Shown: positions 36,856 through 47,271, counted from the first letter of the stretch. The stretch is DNA of 64,000 nt from Legionella nautarum (GCF_001467895.1 NZ_LNYO01000013.1:1231354-1295353), one strand, 5' to 3'. Notes: a model not told the origin generated them from the letters alone. A program made the numbers and translations.

Positions 36856-37791
36856 ATGAAAAAAGATCTAACTGATTTACCCGATAATGCCATCGAGCAA
36901 GTTAAAACTTATCTTCTCAATCTTCAAGACAAACTTTGTAAATCGTTATCGACAATTGATGGCCAAGGCCAATTTAGCGAAGAAAGCTGGACACGCCCTC
37001 TTGGCGGCGGCGGTATAACCCGAATTTTAAATGAGGGTAAAATATTTGCCAAAGCAGGAGTCAATTTTTCGCATGTATCGGGCGAGCAATTGCCTCTTTC
37101 GGCTACCGCTCATCGTACTGAATTAGCCGGTTGTCGTTTTAGTGCTTTAGGAGTGTCGTTGGTTATCCATCCAGAGAACCCTTATATTCCCACCGCTCAT
37201 GCCAATGTGCGTTTTTTTATTGCCGAAAAGGATAACACTCCGCCAATTTGGTGGTTTGGCGGCGGTTTTGATTTAACTCCTTATTATGGTTTTCGTGAAG
37301 ATTGTAAACACTGGCATCAAATAGCTCATCAAGCCTGTGAGCCTTTCGGCAAAGATCTCTACCCTCGCTTTAAAGCCTGGGCGGACGATTATTTTTATTT
37401 AAAACATCGACAAGAGGCCCGTGGAATTGGGGGCTTATTTTTTGATGATTTTAATGAGGGAGGCTTTATTAACAGTTTTGGTTTTATGAAAAGTGTCGGT
37501 GACCATTTTAGCAAAGCTTATGAGCCAATTGTTATCAAACGTAAAGAGTTAGCCTACGGTGCTAGAGAAAAAGCATTTCAGCTTTATCGACGGGGGCGCT
37601 ATGTGGAATTTAATTTAGTTTACGATCGCGGAACCCTCTTTGGCTTGCAATCAGGAGGACGGACAGAATCTATTTTAATGTCCCTACCCCCTGAAGTTCA
37701 TTGGGAATACAATTGGCATCCTGAAAAAGAGAGCGTGGAAGAAAGTTTATATACTGATTTTCTTCCTCCCAAAGATTGGTTGAACGATTAG
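36856..37791 (+). CDS. hemF: oxygen-dependent coproporphyrinogen III oxidase
   Basis: HemF converts coproporphyrinogen III to protoporphyrinogen IX in heme synthesis, using O2, in the cytosol. Motifs include [67 protein letters not shown], and the C-terminal [20 protein letters not shown] with [16 protein letters not shown]. 311 aa is full length. It is transcribed divergently from flgB across a ~150 bp region. A GGGGGA site lies 5-6 nt before the ATG. Its 3' side carries a MITE-like repeat. Confidence 0.97.
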   Translation: MKKDLTDLPDNAIEQVKTYLLNLQDKLCKSLSTIDGQGQFSEESWTRPLGGGGITRILNEGKIFAKAGVNFSHVSGEQLPLSATAHRTELAGCRFSALGVSLVIHPENPYIPTAHANVRFFIAEKDNTPPIWWFGGGFDLTPYYGFREDCKHWHQIAHQACEPFGKDLYPRFKAWADDYFYLKHRQEARGIGGLFFDDFNEGGFINSFGFMKSVGDHFSKAYEPIVIKRKELAYGAREKAFQLYRRGRYVEFNLVYDRGTLFGLQSGGRTESILMSLPPEVHWEYNWHPEKESVEESLYTDFLPPKDWLND

Positions 37792-37841
37792 CCAAATCCT
37801 CGGGAACAGCCCCCTGGTACGTCATCCAGAGCTTTATTTTT

Positions 37842-38009
37842 GTTTATACCGTTCGTCTTGAGGAAGCGCGCAGCGCTGTCTCGAAGTGTCGCGATGCCCT
37901 TTCGAGAGCCCCAGGACAGGCTTCGAGACGCACGCGATGCGTGCTCCTCAGCCCGAAGGGATAAATTAATACAAATTTCTTATATTCTCATTTTCTTTGG
38001 GGATACCTA
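37842..38009 (+). repeat. MITE-like dispersed repeat, copy A (degenerate)
   Basis: Same unit as at 53615-53880. It begins inside the element at GTTTATACCGTTCG, continues GAGGAAGCGCGCAGCGCTGT, then has a single TTCGAGAGCCCCAGGACAGG unit and CTTCGAGACGCACGCGATGC, and ends GGGGATACCTAA where other copies have GGGGATACCTCAG. The left terminal repeat is missing. It fills the gap between hemF and the LplT-like gene. Confidence 0.8.
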
Positions 38010-38026
38010 AACTCGGGTAACAAGAG

Positions 38027-39325
38027 CTAAGCCAGTTGAGCCCTAGCTTGCATCGTCAATAATATCCATAGCATTAATGCGGCAACTGCATTTAACACAG
38101 CTAAAATAAAGAAAACCATCGCTATTCCCACGTTTAAATGCAGTAGCAATACCACGATGAAAGTCCCACAAACCATAAACAAGGCATTGATAATGTTATT
38201 AGCGGCAATTGTCCGCGCACGCGCTCCATCATCACTACTTATTTGTAAATAAGTATAAAGCGGTACAACAAACAATCCTGCGCAAAAGGAAAAAAAGAAA
38301 AAATCGAAGACAATTCGCAGGCTTGATAGCTTTAAAAAAAACTGCCCAAAAGTTTGCAGAGGCATCTCTTCAGTGAGTATAGGTGAAGCTAAATACAAAT
38401 CAACGGCAAATAAGGAGCACAGCAGCATTGCCAAAGGAACATAACGTAAAGTGATTTTACCATCTAAAAAATGACCAATTGCAAGCGCGCCTAAGGCAAT
38501 GCCGGTGGAAAATAAAGAAAGAAATACGGCAAATACGGAGGTATCAGCGCCTAAAACATAGCGAGTGTAATCAGGCAGCTTGGTCAACATCACAGCCCCT
38601 ATTAACCAGAACCAGGAAATAGCTAAGATGGCTGGAAGCAGCCGATGATTTTTTAGTACATCCCTTAACATCCCTTGGGTAGCTCGCCAGATTTTCCAAT
38701 CGATTTGCAAGTTTTTGCTTTTTGATGAAGCTGCAGGAATATAGCAACTGGCCATAAAGCCTAAAATGGCAATAAAGTTGGTTATTAAAATAGCATAGGT
38801 AACATGAGTTATCGTTGTTCCAATCGCGAGAGCGCCTAAGGTAGTACCTAAAAGTATTGCTAAAAAAGTACTTGCCTCAATTAATGCTGTTGCACCTAAT
38901 AAATGCTCTCGAGCTAAATGGTCTGGCAAAATAGCATATTTTATCGGCCCAAAAAAAGTCGAATGAATGCCCATTCCAGTTAAACAAAGGAGTAATAAGC
39001 TAATACTTCCTTGACTCAGGGCAAAACCACCTACAAACATTAATAGAACTTCGAATAACTTTATTAATTTAGTCATCAAGGCTTTATCATACTTGTCTGC
39101 TAATTGACCTGCCGTAGCTGAAAATAGAAAAAAAGGCAAGGTAAATAAAGCGCCGGCGATAGCTTGATAATATTCTGATTGCCCTTGCGAAGTACTCAAA
39201 TGATAACTAATCAACGTCAACATGGATAATTTAAATGCATTATCATTAAAGGCGCTAAAGAATTGAGTCAAAAATAAGGGTAGAAATGTTTTTTTATTCA
39301 ACAGATAAGTTGCAAGACTTGCCAT
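38027..39325 (-). CDS. LplT-like MFS transporter
   Basis: A 432-aa major facilitator protein with about twelve membrane segments. The N-terminus (LPLFLTQFFSAFNDNAFKLS) and the loop ATAGQLADKYDKALMTKLIK resemble the lysophospholipid transporter LplT and the transporter half of Aas fusions, which flip lysophospholipids inward for reacylation. FFGPIKYAILPDHL is the other LplT-type signature. No acyltransferase partner is fused or adjacent. LplT function is likely but unproven. Confidence 0.85.
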   Translation of the reverse strand: MASLATYLLNKKTFLPLFLTQFFSAFNDNAFKLSMLTLISYHLSTSQGQSEYYQAIAGALFTLPFFLFSATAGQLADKYDKALMTKLIKLFEVLLMFVGGFALSQGSISLLLLCLTGMGIHSTFFGPIKYAILPDHLAREHLLGATALIEASTFLAILLGTTLGALAIGTTITHVTYAILITNFIAILGFMASCYIPAASSKSKNLQIDWKIWRATQGMLRDVLKNHRLLPAILAISWFWLIGAVMLTKLPDYTRYVLGADTSVFAVFLSLFSTGIALGALAIGHFLDGKITLRYVPLAMLLCSLFAVDLYLASPILTEEMPLQTFGQFFLKLSSLRIVFDFFFFSFCAGLFVVPLYTYLQISSDDGARARTIAANNIINALFMVCGTFIVVLLLHLNVGIAMVFFILAVLNAVAALMLWILLTMQARAQLA

Positions 39326-39534
39326 TTAAAAATGAAACTCCTGATTTGTTTATCAGCAAAGGTAATCAGAAAGCTGATTGAAGTCAAATTCTATAATAAA
39401 TAATTTTAGAGCGATTTGTGAACTCTCGGTTAAATGGCAGAGCTAAACAGATAATACAAAAAGCAGATAAATTGCTTTAAATATAAGCAAAACTATCATA
39501 CACTGATGCGTCTTAAATTACTAGGTGAGATTTT

Positions 39535-40977
39535 ATGGGGCTTCATCGTGTTGTTTCAGTTGACTTTGATGGCAGTGTATCTGAAGGAAGCTGCGATGAT
39601 ATTCTTGCTCTTCCTAAAAACGCTCCATTGATAAAACAAATAAAGGAGAGCAATAACCTTTTCACAGAAACACATGTTTTTATCAATTCAAATCGCCAAT
39701 CCGTCAGGGACGATAATGGAAACTCGGGTTTAAACAGAAATGGCTCCTGTTATCCAAGAATTCAAGGCTTAAGTAAGGAAATAGGGGCTATATTTCACGA
39801 TGTCTTACTGACAGACATTTATAATGATCTGGAAGCTGGGGAAACTTTTAAACAAGCGCTTACTCTTTTAGATCTAGCACAAAAAGACTATGTGCAAGAT
39901 CTCGTTCGGGCAGCAAAATGTCCCGATTGGTTACATGATAGTAGTAAACTATCTATCCTTCTTTTGCAAGCGCACTTATTCGCATCCCTGTATCCAGAGG
40001 ATGAGTTTGAATTTTGTTTTTTGGATGATAAAAAGGAGATTTTAGATGATCTAGCCGCTTTTTTTGATATTCCAGAAAATGCTCAATTACTTCCTTACAA
40101 TCTTAAAAATCTTTTTCTTATCCCCCATCCCAGCATAAGAAAAATATCGGATAATAGCTCCCTCATTCTTGATGATAGCTTGAAAAATAAGAAAGAAAAG
40201 AGTGCGCTTTTAACTGTAATAGAAAAAGAAAGTCCACCAAGTTCTGAAAAGCAAGAAGAGCATACAGAGAGTTACCTTTCTTATGCTCCTATTGCTGGTA
40301 AAGGTGAAATTCGGTTTGACTACCGTGATATGATAAAAAAAATAGCTGCCGTATGTATTGAATCGGCAAAATTCCAAACTTATGATCCTTGCGATGAAAG
40401 CGCCAATCCAGTTAGAAATTATGAGCAAGCAAAACGAGGTGGTTTTACCCTAACTGCCGCTATGAATTTTGCACGCGATTACGCCCTTGGCAAGGAGCCT
40501 AAAGACTTACCCGCACCGACAGAAAAGCTTAGAAGATTAGCTCCAGCTATATTACAATCAAAATTGGAAGCTTCAGAAAAATTAACTACCCCAGCGGCCC
40601 CTGCCTCACCAACAGCTGTTTCATCAAAGAGAGGTCTCTTAAGTTCAATTTTTCATCCTCTCCGTAAAGAAGAAAAAGGGAAAGAGAAAAAGAAAGATAG
40701 AAAAGAAAAGAATAAGTTGAAAGACAAAAAGGAAATAGAAAATTTGCAGCACAAGCTGAATAAAGATTTACATGAAAAGTTCAGTAACATGGAAAAAGAG
40801 AAAGAGAAAAAGAAAGAATCATCCTCTGCCCCCCCAGCAACAGCCTCTACTGATGTTAATCAAGGGCCAAGATCACCTGAGCCTGCCCGTTTTTTCTTAG
40901 AATCGAGAGCGCGTCATCCAGCAGCGCCACCGAGTAGTCCATCTATACTAAGCAATCATCGTGGGGGTATAAACTAA
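39535..40977 (+). CDS. HAD-fold protein with charged tail, effector candidate
   Basis: A 480-aa protein. Residues 7-18 (VSVDFDGSVSEG) fit HAD motif I DxDx[TVS] with Asp10 and Asp12; residues 48-55 (VFINSNRQ) fit motif II (Ser52); Lys138 could be motif III; FCFLDDKKE (Asp164, Asp165) fits motif IV. The phosphohydrolase core is therefore likely intact. Residues ~355-430 are a Lys/Glu-rich segment with repeated EKEKKKE runs, probably coiled coil, and the end is Pro/Ser-rich. No signal peptide. This layout is common in Legionella effectors, but translocation is inference. The stop overlaps the convergent SDR stop by about four bases. Confidence 0.68.
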   Translation: MGLHRVVSVDFDGSVSEGSCDDILALPKNAPLIKQIKESNNLFTETHVFINSNRQSVRDDNGNSGLNRNGSCYPRIQGLSKEIGAIFHDVLLTDIYNDLEAGETFKQALTLLDLAQKDYVQDLVRAAKCPDWLHDSSKLSILLLQAHLFASLYPEDEFEFCFLDDKKEILDDLAAFFDIPENAQLLPYNLKNLFLIPHPSIRKISDNSSLILDDSLKNKKEKSALLTVIEKESPPSSEKQEEHTESYLSYAPIAGKGEIRFDYRDMIKKIAAVCIESAKFQTYDPCDESANPVRNYEQAKRGGFTLTAAMNFARDYALGKEPKDLPAPTEKLRRLAPAILQSKLEASEKLTTPAAPASPTAVSSKRGLLSSIFHPLRKEEKGKEKKKDRKEKNKLKDKKEIENLQHKLNKDLHEKFSNMEKEKEKKKESSSAPPATASTDVNQGPRSPEPARFFLESRARHPAAPPSSPSILSNHRGGIN

Positions 40978-41840
40978 GAGATTTGTTCAGCCTCATTCTC
41001 TACCGCCCTTTTGCTCAAGGACGAAATAATTTTTTCCAGGCTATGTCGATGCGGCTCAGTCTGCTCGATGATAGCCTTAGTTCGCTGCTCGCAATAATCT
41101 TTGACTTCTCTGTCCGGTAAGATATAGAACGTATTATTTTTTAGCTCACGGATGATATGCTCAGCGACATCAAGGGCTGGTCGGCTACGCGCGACCAGTT
41201 CGGCAACCATATGATGTAATTTATCAGTATGCAAAGGAGCAGAATTAGTAAGCAAGGAGGTATTGGCAAACGAAGGACAAACGACTGACACATCAACTGG
41301 TTTATTTAGACGCTGTAAATCAAAATAAAGCGACTCAGACAGTGCAACAAGTGCATGTTTAGACATCGCATAAGCGCCCATTTGCGAGCCACTGCATAAA
41401 CCATAAAAACTGGCCATGTTGATTACACGAGAACGATGTGCTTGTTTGAACATCAGGGGTAAAAACGCTTGTAAGCCATGAATCGCTCCGTGCAAATTAA
41501 TATCCATCACTTTACGAATATGTTCAGTGGTTAATTCCCATATTGGCGCAAGATGGCCACTGATCCCTGCATTATTAAATAACCAGTCAACACGACTAAA
41601 TCGTTCATAGGTTTGTTTTGCTAAATGCCTCAGACTTTCAGGTTTAGCAACATCACAAACGACACCTAAAACTTCCGCTCCATTTTGATCACTTAATTGC
41701 TCAACTTTATCGCAAAGGGCGGTCACGGCATTATCTGCCATAACGACATGAATACCTCGTTGCAAACAAACCTGTGATAAAGCCAAACCAATACCGCTTG
41801 CAGCGCCAGTTATCACTGCCACGCGTTGACTAGATTCCAT
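40974..41840 (-). CDS. short-chain dehydrogenase/reductase
   Basis: A classical SDR, about 288 aa. The NAD(P) site is ITGAASGIGLALS, NNAG is in WLFNNAGISGHLAP, the catalytic Ser is in INMASFYGLCSGS, and the catalytic Tyr-Lys is in YAMSKHALVALSE. The ATG at 41840 is preferred since GGGGGAGG precedes it by 6-7 nt; an upstream TTG (41855) would include that site. The C-terminal ~60 residues are helical and longer than minimal SDRs. The substrate is unknown. Convergent with the HAD-like gene. Confidence 0.92.
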   Translation of the reverse strand: MESSQRVAVITGAASGIGLALSQVCLQRGIHVVMADNAVTALCDKVEQLSDQNGAEVLGVVCDVAKPESLRHLAKQTYERFSRVDWLFNNAGISGHLAPIWELTTEHIRKVMDINLHGAIHGLQAFLPLMFKQAHRSRVINMASFYGLCSGSQMGAYAMSKHALVALSESLYFDLQRLNKPVDVSVVCPSFANTSLLTNSAPLHTDKLHHMVAELVARSRPALDVAEHIIRELKNNTFYILPDREVKDYCEQRTKAIIEQTEPHRHSLEKIISSLSKRAVENEAEQIS

Positions 41841-42049
41841 TCTGACCTCCCCCAAATAATCTAAATTCGATACCTAGTTCAAGGTCAATAAAAATCGCCT
41901 AGATCTAAAGTCGGTATCGCTAATATGTGGTTTCTCATAAATGATGTACTTATGCGAGAGCCAATGATCTATTCGAGTAAGACACTGGAATAAGACGGAG
42001 TGGATGATAACGATTCTGCTAGTCGCTGGTCAAGAAAAATAGAAGCACG

Positions 42050-42072
42050 AAGTCAGGCAGGTTGCCTGACTT
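42050..42072. terminator. hairpin terminator downstream of the cold shock gene
   Basis: AAGTCAGGCA (42050-42059) and TGCCTGACTT (42063-42072) form a 10-bp stem with a 3-nt loop, 11 bp past the stop of the cold shock gene. T residues follow on the plus strand and A residues precede on the minus strand, so it may work in both directions. Confidence 0.6.
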
Positions 42073-42082
42073 TTACGAGTTA

Positions 42083-42304
42083 TTATTGCTCATCAGTAAC
42101 AATAACAACATCTTGTGCTTTGAATCCTTTAGGACCTTTATCGAGGATAAAAGTTACCGGATCATTTTCGTGTAATGTCTTAAAACCAACACCCTGTATA
42201 TCCTTATAATGAACAAATATATCATCACCTTGTTGATTAACGATAAATCCAAATCCCTTTTTTTCATTGAACCACTTAACGTGGCCAGTTTCTCTTTGCG
42301 ACAT
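42083..42304 (-). CDS. cold shock domain protein, CspA family
   Basis: A 73-aa single OB-fold nucleic-acid-binding protein. RNP1-type motif KGFGFIV and RNP2-type motif DIFVHY are intact, in the order expected (GHVKWFNEKKGFGFIVNQQG then DDIFVHYKDIQGVGF). Members melt RNA secondary structure and act as antiterminators in the cytosol. Which paralogue it is cannot be told. A long upstream AT-rich region (to the divergent pyrE) could hold a 5' leader. Confidence 0.95.
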   Translation of the reverse strand: MSQRETGHVKWFNEKKGFGFIVNQQGDDIFVHYKDIQGVGFKTLHENDPVTFILDKGPKGFKAQDVVIVTDEQ

Positions 42305-42559
42305 TCACTATCCCCCTTACGAACACTTCTATCATCTACTAATAGTAGAGCGAACATTTCCAGCATCCATTCAAGTTCAAATCGCGGACAACGGATAACA
42401 GAGTACCGCATATACAACTAAATTTGCGCTACAATGGATGCCTCACAATGCCGGAATCAACCAAGCATGTGATTAGCATAACAGTTTTTTGTTGATTGTT
42501 AACGATTTTTTTTTAAAATCGTTAAGCTCAACGAATTCAATTATTTTTGGGGATCTTTG

Positions 42560-43192
42560 ATGGATACTTCTAAAGAAGCGTTTATTCGCCTTTCCTTAGA
42601 TTGCCAAGTCTTAAAATTTGGTGAATTTACTTTAAAATCGGGTCGAAAAAGCCCCTATTTTTTTAATGCTGGTCTTTTTTACCAGGGAGACGCCTTACGA
42701 TCTCTGGGTTATTTTTATGCAAAAACATTAATAAATAACAATATAAGCTTTGAGCATCTGTTCGGACCAGCCTATAAAGGACTACCTTTAGCGACTGCCG
42801 CCGCAGTCGCTCTGGCGGAATTGGGTATTAACACGACAGTAACCTTTAATCGCAAAGAAGCAAAAGATCATGGCGAGGGTGGAAAACTCATCGGCGCCCC
42901 CCTGCATGGCAAAACGGTTATTATTGACGATGTCATTACTGCCGGAACTGCTTTTCGTGAGGCTCAAACTTTAATTAAAGCACATGGCGGTCAACTTGAA
43001 TGTGTAGTTATCGCTCTCGATCGCTGTGAACGGGGTCAGACTAATCTATCCACTCTTAAAGAGATTGAAGCACAGGGTATTCGGGTATTGTCGATTATTA
43101 CGCTTTTTGATTTGATTGAGTATCTGCAAAAAAATAACCAGCCTCAGGACGTTGAGCGCTTGCTTGCTTATCAAAAGGAATATGGTTGTTAG
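42560..43192 (+). CDS. pyrE: orotate phosphoribosyltransferase
   Basis: PyrE joins orotate to PRPP to make OMP in de novo pyrimidine synthesis. The PRPP loop [16 protein letters not shown] is intact. [20 protein letters not shown] binds orotate/PRPP, and [17 protein letters not shown] is the mobile catalytic loop. 210 aa is normal. The ATG at 42560 is chosen over the preceding TTG, with GGGGATC upstream. A strong hairpin follows the stop. Confidence 0.97.
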   Translation: MDTSKEAFIRLSLDCQVLKFGEFTLKSGRKSPYFFNAGLFYQGDALRSLGYFYAKTLINNNISFEHLFGPAYKGLPLATAAAVALAELGINTTVTFNRKEAKDHGEGGKLIGAPLHGKTVIIDDVITAGTAFREAQTLIKAHGGQLECVVIALDRCERGQTNLSTLKEIEAQGIRVLSIITLFDLIEYLQKNNQPQDVERLLAYQKEYGC

Positions 43193-43196
43193 CATT

Positions 43197-43228
43197 ATTA
43201 TCATCCCTGCAGAAGCAGGGATGATAAT
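43197..43228. terminator. 14-bp hairpin between pyrE and a protease gene
   Basis: ATTATCATCCCTGC (43197-43210), loop AGAA, and the exact complement GCAGGGATGATAAT (43215-43228). It lies five bases after the pyrE stop and eleven before the end of the convergent protease gene, so it probably serves both as a terminator. Confidence 0.7.
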
Positions 43229-43238
43229 TCAAGACAGC

Positions 43239-44309
43239 CTAATAGGCAGCAATATCAATCGTTTTTATCTTATAATTTGCTTCTGTATCATTTCTTAATA
43301 CAGTCAGAGTAACCTCTTCACCAACTCTAATGTTAGTCAACAAATTATAAAGAGCATCGTAGTTTTTAACGGGATGGCCATTTAAAGCGGTAATAATGTC
43401 GCCTAAATGTATCCTCCCCCAGCTATCGCGATGAGTTCCCCGCAACCCAATTCGTGCAGCGGGTGTATTAGGTATAACATCGGCGATTAAAATTCCTTTA
43501 TCAATTCCAAAACGTTTTGAAATACTCGGTCCAACCCACTGTATACCAATACCTGCTAAAACTACTCTACCGTTTTTGATAATTTGTGGCACTATGCGGG
43601 CAATATCATCCGCAGGTACTGCAAAACCCACTCCTGCCGAAGAGCCAGAATTAGAATAAATCGCTGTATTCATCCCGATTAATCGCCCTTTACTATCTAA
43701 TAGAGGACCGCCTGAATTACCGGGATTGATAGAAGTATCCGTCTGAATCATATCGCGTATTGCTACCCCGCCAGCGCCAGGAACTTGACGCCCAAGTGCT
43801 GAAATAACACCGACTGATAAACTATGATCAAGCCCAAAAGGATTACCAATCGCGATGGTTTTTTGTCCTACCAACAATTCATTAGTGCGCGCCAATTCAA
43901 AGGGAACAAAAGACTTAAGGAGCGCCAAAGCCTTAGGCGATTTAATTTTTAAAACAGCGATATCTTTACGAGGCTCAGAACCAATAACCTTAGCAGGTAC
44001 TGTCATATTTCCAATACCTATTGCCAGATTTTCAGCACCGTTTATCACATGAAAATTAGTCACTATATGGCCTTGATCATCCCAAACAATGCCTGAGCCT
44101 GCGCCTGCTGGTACTTGAGTACGCTCTAAAGAATGATTAATAACCGTCGTTAAGCGATGTACATAAACTACTTTGGGAGAAAATTTTTGAAAAATTTCAA
44201 CTGTATTTCTTTCATTAGGTAATAGTTCATCAACTATTGTACTGTGAGAAGACGTTGCAACAAAACTTGCACAGCAAATTAACAATGACACTAAGCCTTT
44301 AAATTTCAT
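43239..44309 (-). CDS. DegP/DegQ-like periplasmic serine protease
   Basis: An S1C (HtrA) protease, ~356 aa. The signal peptide MKFKGLVSLLICCASFVATS follows an ATG at 44309 with GGAG 6 nt upstream; a slightly longer frame begins at 44327. Catalytic triad: His in IVTNFHVINGA, Asp in RKDIAVLKI, Ser in NPGNSGGPLLD. A single PDZ domain follows (DSWGRIHLGDIITALNGHPV), making it DegS-like in domain count but soluble. It would degrade or refold misfolded periplasmic proteins. The related plant Deg proteases share the LERTQVPAGAGSGIVWDDQG layout. Confidence 0.93.
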   Translation of the reverse strand: MKFKGLVSLLICCASFVATSSHSTIVDELLPNERNTVEIFQKFSPKVVYVHRLTTVINHSLERTQVPAGAGSGIVWDDQGHIVTNFHVINGAENLAIGIGNMTVPAKVIGSEPRKDIAVLKIKSPKALALLKSFVPFELARTNELLVGQKTIAIGNPFGLDHSLSVGVISALGRQVPGAGGVAIRDMIQTDTSINPGNSGGPLLDSKGRLIGMNTAIYSNSGSSAGVGFAVPADDIARIVPQIIKNGRVVLAGIGIQWVGPSISKRFGIDKGILIADVIPNTPAARIGLRGTHRDSWGRIHLGDIITALNGHPVKNYDALYNLLTNIRVGEEVTLTVLRNDTEANYKIKTIDIAAY

Positions 44310-44641
44310 GTGAAACTCCATACTCATAATGCTTTAATGCAGTGAAACTAAAAAAATGATTATATTCAACCAATTCAGCAATTTTTACAAAAAAACAAAT
44401 CAATTATAATACGCAAGTTATTTTTGCGAAATAACAATCACCAATAGATCATTATGAACACGAAATACCTCAACTGACCGAATTATGCCTCAAGTGAACC
44501 AAAACAGACAATCAAAAAATGTACAATTTTTCGAATTTCTGAATTATATCGACTACCTATATTCGGTCAATAATGACACAAAAAATCCATAACCTACTGA
44601 ATTTTAAATAAAAAAACACCATGGATTAGCTATGCCAATCC

Positions 44642-45295
44642 TCAGTGCAAATGAACTAATTGAGTATGAGTCTCTATTGAAAAATAACGTTTGAAGGCTT
44701 GATAAGAGTCTACCATAGGCCATTCCTCAGCCCTATCGCACATACGCTGCATTTCAGCTTCAAATATTGGTCGATAATTAGTCTTCAGAAAAGGTTCTAT
44801 ATCCATCAAATTACTAAAGTTTTTTATAACTACAGTCGCATTTTCAGCCAAATGGGACAAATTGATACGATCTAACACGTCTGCAAAATCAACTTGCTCT
44901 TCAACAGCCGATTTTAGCCATTTTAGTAAAACAGAACGGGGTTTAACTCGTAACAATTGTCGTCCCTGAGCTAATGATGGTTCCATTAAGACGATCTGAG
45001 AATGTAATTCAAATTTAAAACAGCATAGAAAATCGAGAAAACTCCCTTCGATATCATTGCGAGCGTTCTCTCCCAGCCAACGATGGATTTCATAGCGAAA
45101 CATCGTTGCAAAATGATTTTCTATTTCATTAAGTGTATCCTCGTCATTATTGTGTTTGGCAATAATATATGCAGTATTATCAATTTGTAACGGACGTAAT
45201 TCTGGCAATTCAACGTCGGGTAATTGTGCTGCAAGAAAAGACAAAAAAACACGTGTAGGCTTGAGAATTATAATTTCCCATTTACTCGATTGCAT
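44642..45295 (-). CDS. hypothetical protein, 217 aa
   Basis: I do not recognise a family. It is a soluble, mostly helical protein with no signal peptide or membrane segment. Notable stretches are WEIIILKPTRVFLSFLAAQL at the start, FRYEIHRWLGENARNDIEGS in the middle and QRMCDRAEEWPMVDSYQAF near the end. Codon use looks like its neighbours, and a long open frame with no decay supports a real gene. Flanked by AT-rich gaps of 330 bp (44310-44641) and 410 bp (45296-45705), in which I see no further genes. Confidence 0.6.
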   Translation of the reverse strand: MQSSKWEIIILKPTRVFLSFLAAQLPDVELPELRPLQIDNTAYIIAKHNNDEDTLNEIENHFATMFRYEIHRWLGENARNDIEGSFLDFLCCFKFELHSQIVLMEPSLAQGRQLLRVKPRSVLLKWLKSAVEEQVDFADVLDRINLSHLAENATVVIKNFSNLMDIEPFLKTNYRPIFEAEMQRMCDRAEEWPMVDSYQAFKRYFSIETHTQLVHLH

Positions 45296-45705
45296 GACGC
45301 GCTCCTTGATCTTATTGACTCATCCTGAGTACAACTGAAAAGTAAAATCAACGTCTTTTTTCCCAACTTTTTCGAGGGAAGACAATCAGGTTAACTCTCT
45401 CCCAGAGCAATGGCAAGATACTTTTTTATTTTTTTAGCTAGATAAAAAACTTGACAAAAAAAACTAACATAATTTCCTATAGATAAGATTTTCTTCTTTC
45501 AAAACGATCTTCTTGCGTGAGGGGTATTGCAGATTCTACTCTCATGCCTCCTTGCCAAGGTTTAACGAGGAATCAATGAGAACTATTTGTAGCAGAGAGC
45601 TTCTACAAGCCTGAAAGTGACGATAACTGTTTTTAATCGCGCGCAACTTGACATAGAGCCAGTTATCTATATGCTTGTTGGATTTATTTTGCTGTTACCC
45701 AAATC

Positions 45706-47271
45706 ATGAAAGTCCTGAAGAAACTTCTCGTTGGCCTACTGGCCCTCTTAGTAGTCACTACGATTGCTCTTTGGGCTCTCGCAAAGACCGTAAGTCCAGA
45801 CATCATCAAGAATTATGTTAGTTCTCAGCTATCTACTTTAACCCAACAAGAAGCTAAAATTGAAGGAGAGATTTCCTGGCAAGTATTTCCGCGTCCGGGA
45901 ATTAAAATCACGCAAATACTAATTGGCAACGGGCAGGCTCAAACTAGTTATTCAGCTAAATTAGAAAATTTATTATTTAACTTAAAAATTACCCCTTTAT
46001 TGCGCGGAAAACTGGTATTTAACGAGTTAAATGTAGATGGGTTTAAAATTTATGTGAATCCTGAAACAACCTCCTCCGCAGTCAAAACTACAAAACCGAA
46101 AGAGAGTAGCGGCCATCTAAAAAATAACCTTGCCGATCAGTTTGCTATTGAACGTTTCATGTTAAGCCATGGTCAAGTGATCATTCAGCAAAATCAAAAA
46201 ATAACTACCCTCTCAGGTTTGCAGATTGGAGCAGAACAATTTAACTTACAACGCACAACTTTTCCGCTGCAATTTAAAACCAATCTCGAAATTACCGAAG
46301 CACAGGAAAAGCTATTAAAAACACAAATTAATTTTAAAGGAAGTACCAGTCTAACCCCTAATTTATTCAGCAATCCATTAATGGCGCTGCAAAATACTCC
46401 TTTAGATGGACAATTATATCTACAAAATACCAGGATAAAGCATTTTAAAATAGCCAAAATTAGTGCCCGTACCAGAACAAAACCCGGTGTTTTACTGCTA
46501 AACCCCTTAACTTTTAATTTATACAATGGTGAATCCGTTGGGGATCTTCATTATGAATTTGCTAGTAAAAAGCTAATTCTAAATCAAACGGCTACCAATT
46601 TAGAAAGCTCTAAACTTATAAAAGATTTATTCAATAAAATCTTATTCAAAGGCAGTCTTGATTTTTCAATCCATGCTCAAGTCAATTTACAACATCCAAA
46701 TTGGCTAGATCATCTCGCTGGAAACGGTAGTTTAACCATTAAAGATGGAGTGGTTGAAGCCATTAATTTAGATAAAGTCATCGAAGAAACCAATAATAAA
46801 ATAGCTAACCTGCTCGCTACCAACAAAGCGGACATGCAGCATGTTTTAGAATTAGGACAATTTAATAATCCAGAATTTTTTAAAGGTGGAACACGCTTTA
46901 ATTTACTGACCTTTCAGTATCTCTTGCAAAACTCAAAATTGGAAAGTAATTCCTTAGTTCTACAAACTGATAAATTGCAGTTAAAAGGCGAAGGAAACTT
47001 AAATTTAAAAGATGAGAATTTAGATAGCCGTTTATTTGCAAAAGTTATTAGCCAAAATAGCCAAATAGAAAAAATTCAACAGATACTTGGTGGTAGTTTT
47101 CCGATTCTAGTTAAAGGCAGCTTAACCGAACCAACGGTTTCACCTGATCTTCAAAAAATTAACCCTTTACTTAACAAAGCTTGGTTGGCAAATACCCTCA
47201 CTAAGCCTATAAAAACAATTGAAAAAACAATAAAAACGATTATTACTACAACGATCCCACCGCTGCCATAA
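45706..47271 (+). CDS. AsmA-family protein
   Basis: A 521-aa inner-membrane-anchored periplasmic protein of the AsmA/TamB-like group, thought to aid phospholipid transport to the outer membrane. One N-terminal helix (KKLLVGLLALLVVTTIALWA) anchors it, followed by AsmA-type beta repeats (QEAKIEGEISWQVFPRPGIK, GKLVFNELNVDGFKIYV). The C-terminal AsmA_2-like region carries LAGNGSLTIKDGVVEAINLD and LKGEGNLNLKDENLDSRLFA. It lies ~135 bp before mutY, a pairing also seen in other gamma-proteobacteria. Confidence 0.92.
   Translation: MKVLKKLLVGLLALLVVTTIALWALAKTVSPDIIKNYVSSQLSTLTQQEAKIEGEISWQVFPRPGIKITQILIGNGQAQTSYSAKLENLLFNLKITPLLRGKLVFNELNVDGFKIYVNPETTSSAVKTTKPKESSGHLKNNLADQFAIERFMLSHGQVIIQQNQKITTLSGLQIGAEQFNLQRTTFPLQFKTNLEITEAQEKLLKTQINFKGSTSLTPNLFSNPLMALQNTPLDGQLYLQNTRIKHFKIAKISARTRTKPGVLLLNPLTFNLYNGESVGDLHYEFASKKLILNQTATNLESSKLIKDLFNKILFKGSLDFSIHAQVNLQHPNWLDHLAGNGSLTIKDGVVEAINLDKVIEETNNKIANLLATNKADMQHVLELGQFNNPEFFKGGTRFNLLTFQYLLQNSKLESNSLVLQTDKLQLKGEGNLNLKDENLDSRLFAKVISQNSQIEKIQQILGGSFPILVKGSLTEPTVSPDLQKINPLLNKAWLANTLTKPIKTIEKTIKTIITTTIPPLP

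Noticed and set aside
45452..45486. TTGACA with nearby CATAAT and TATAGA as a sigma-70 promoter of the AsmA gene
   Set aside because: Spacings are about 12 and 21 bp, not 16-18; too poor to call.
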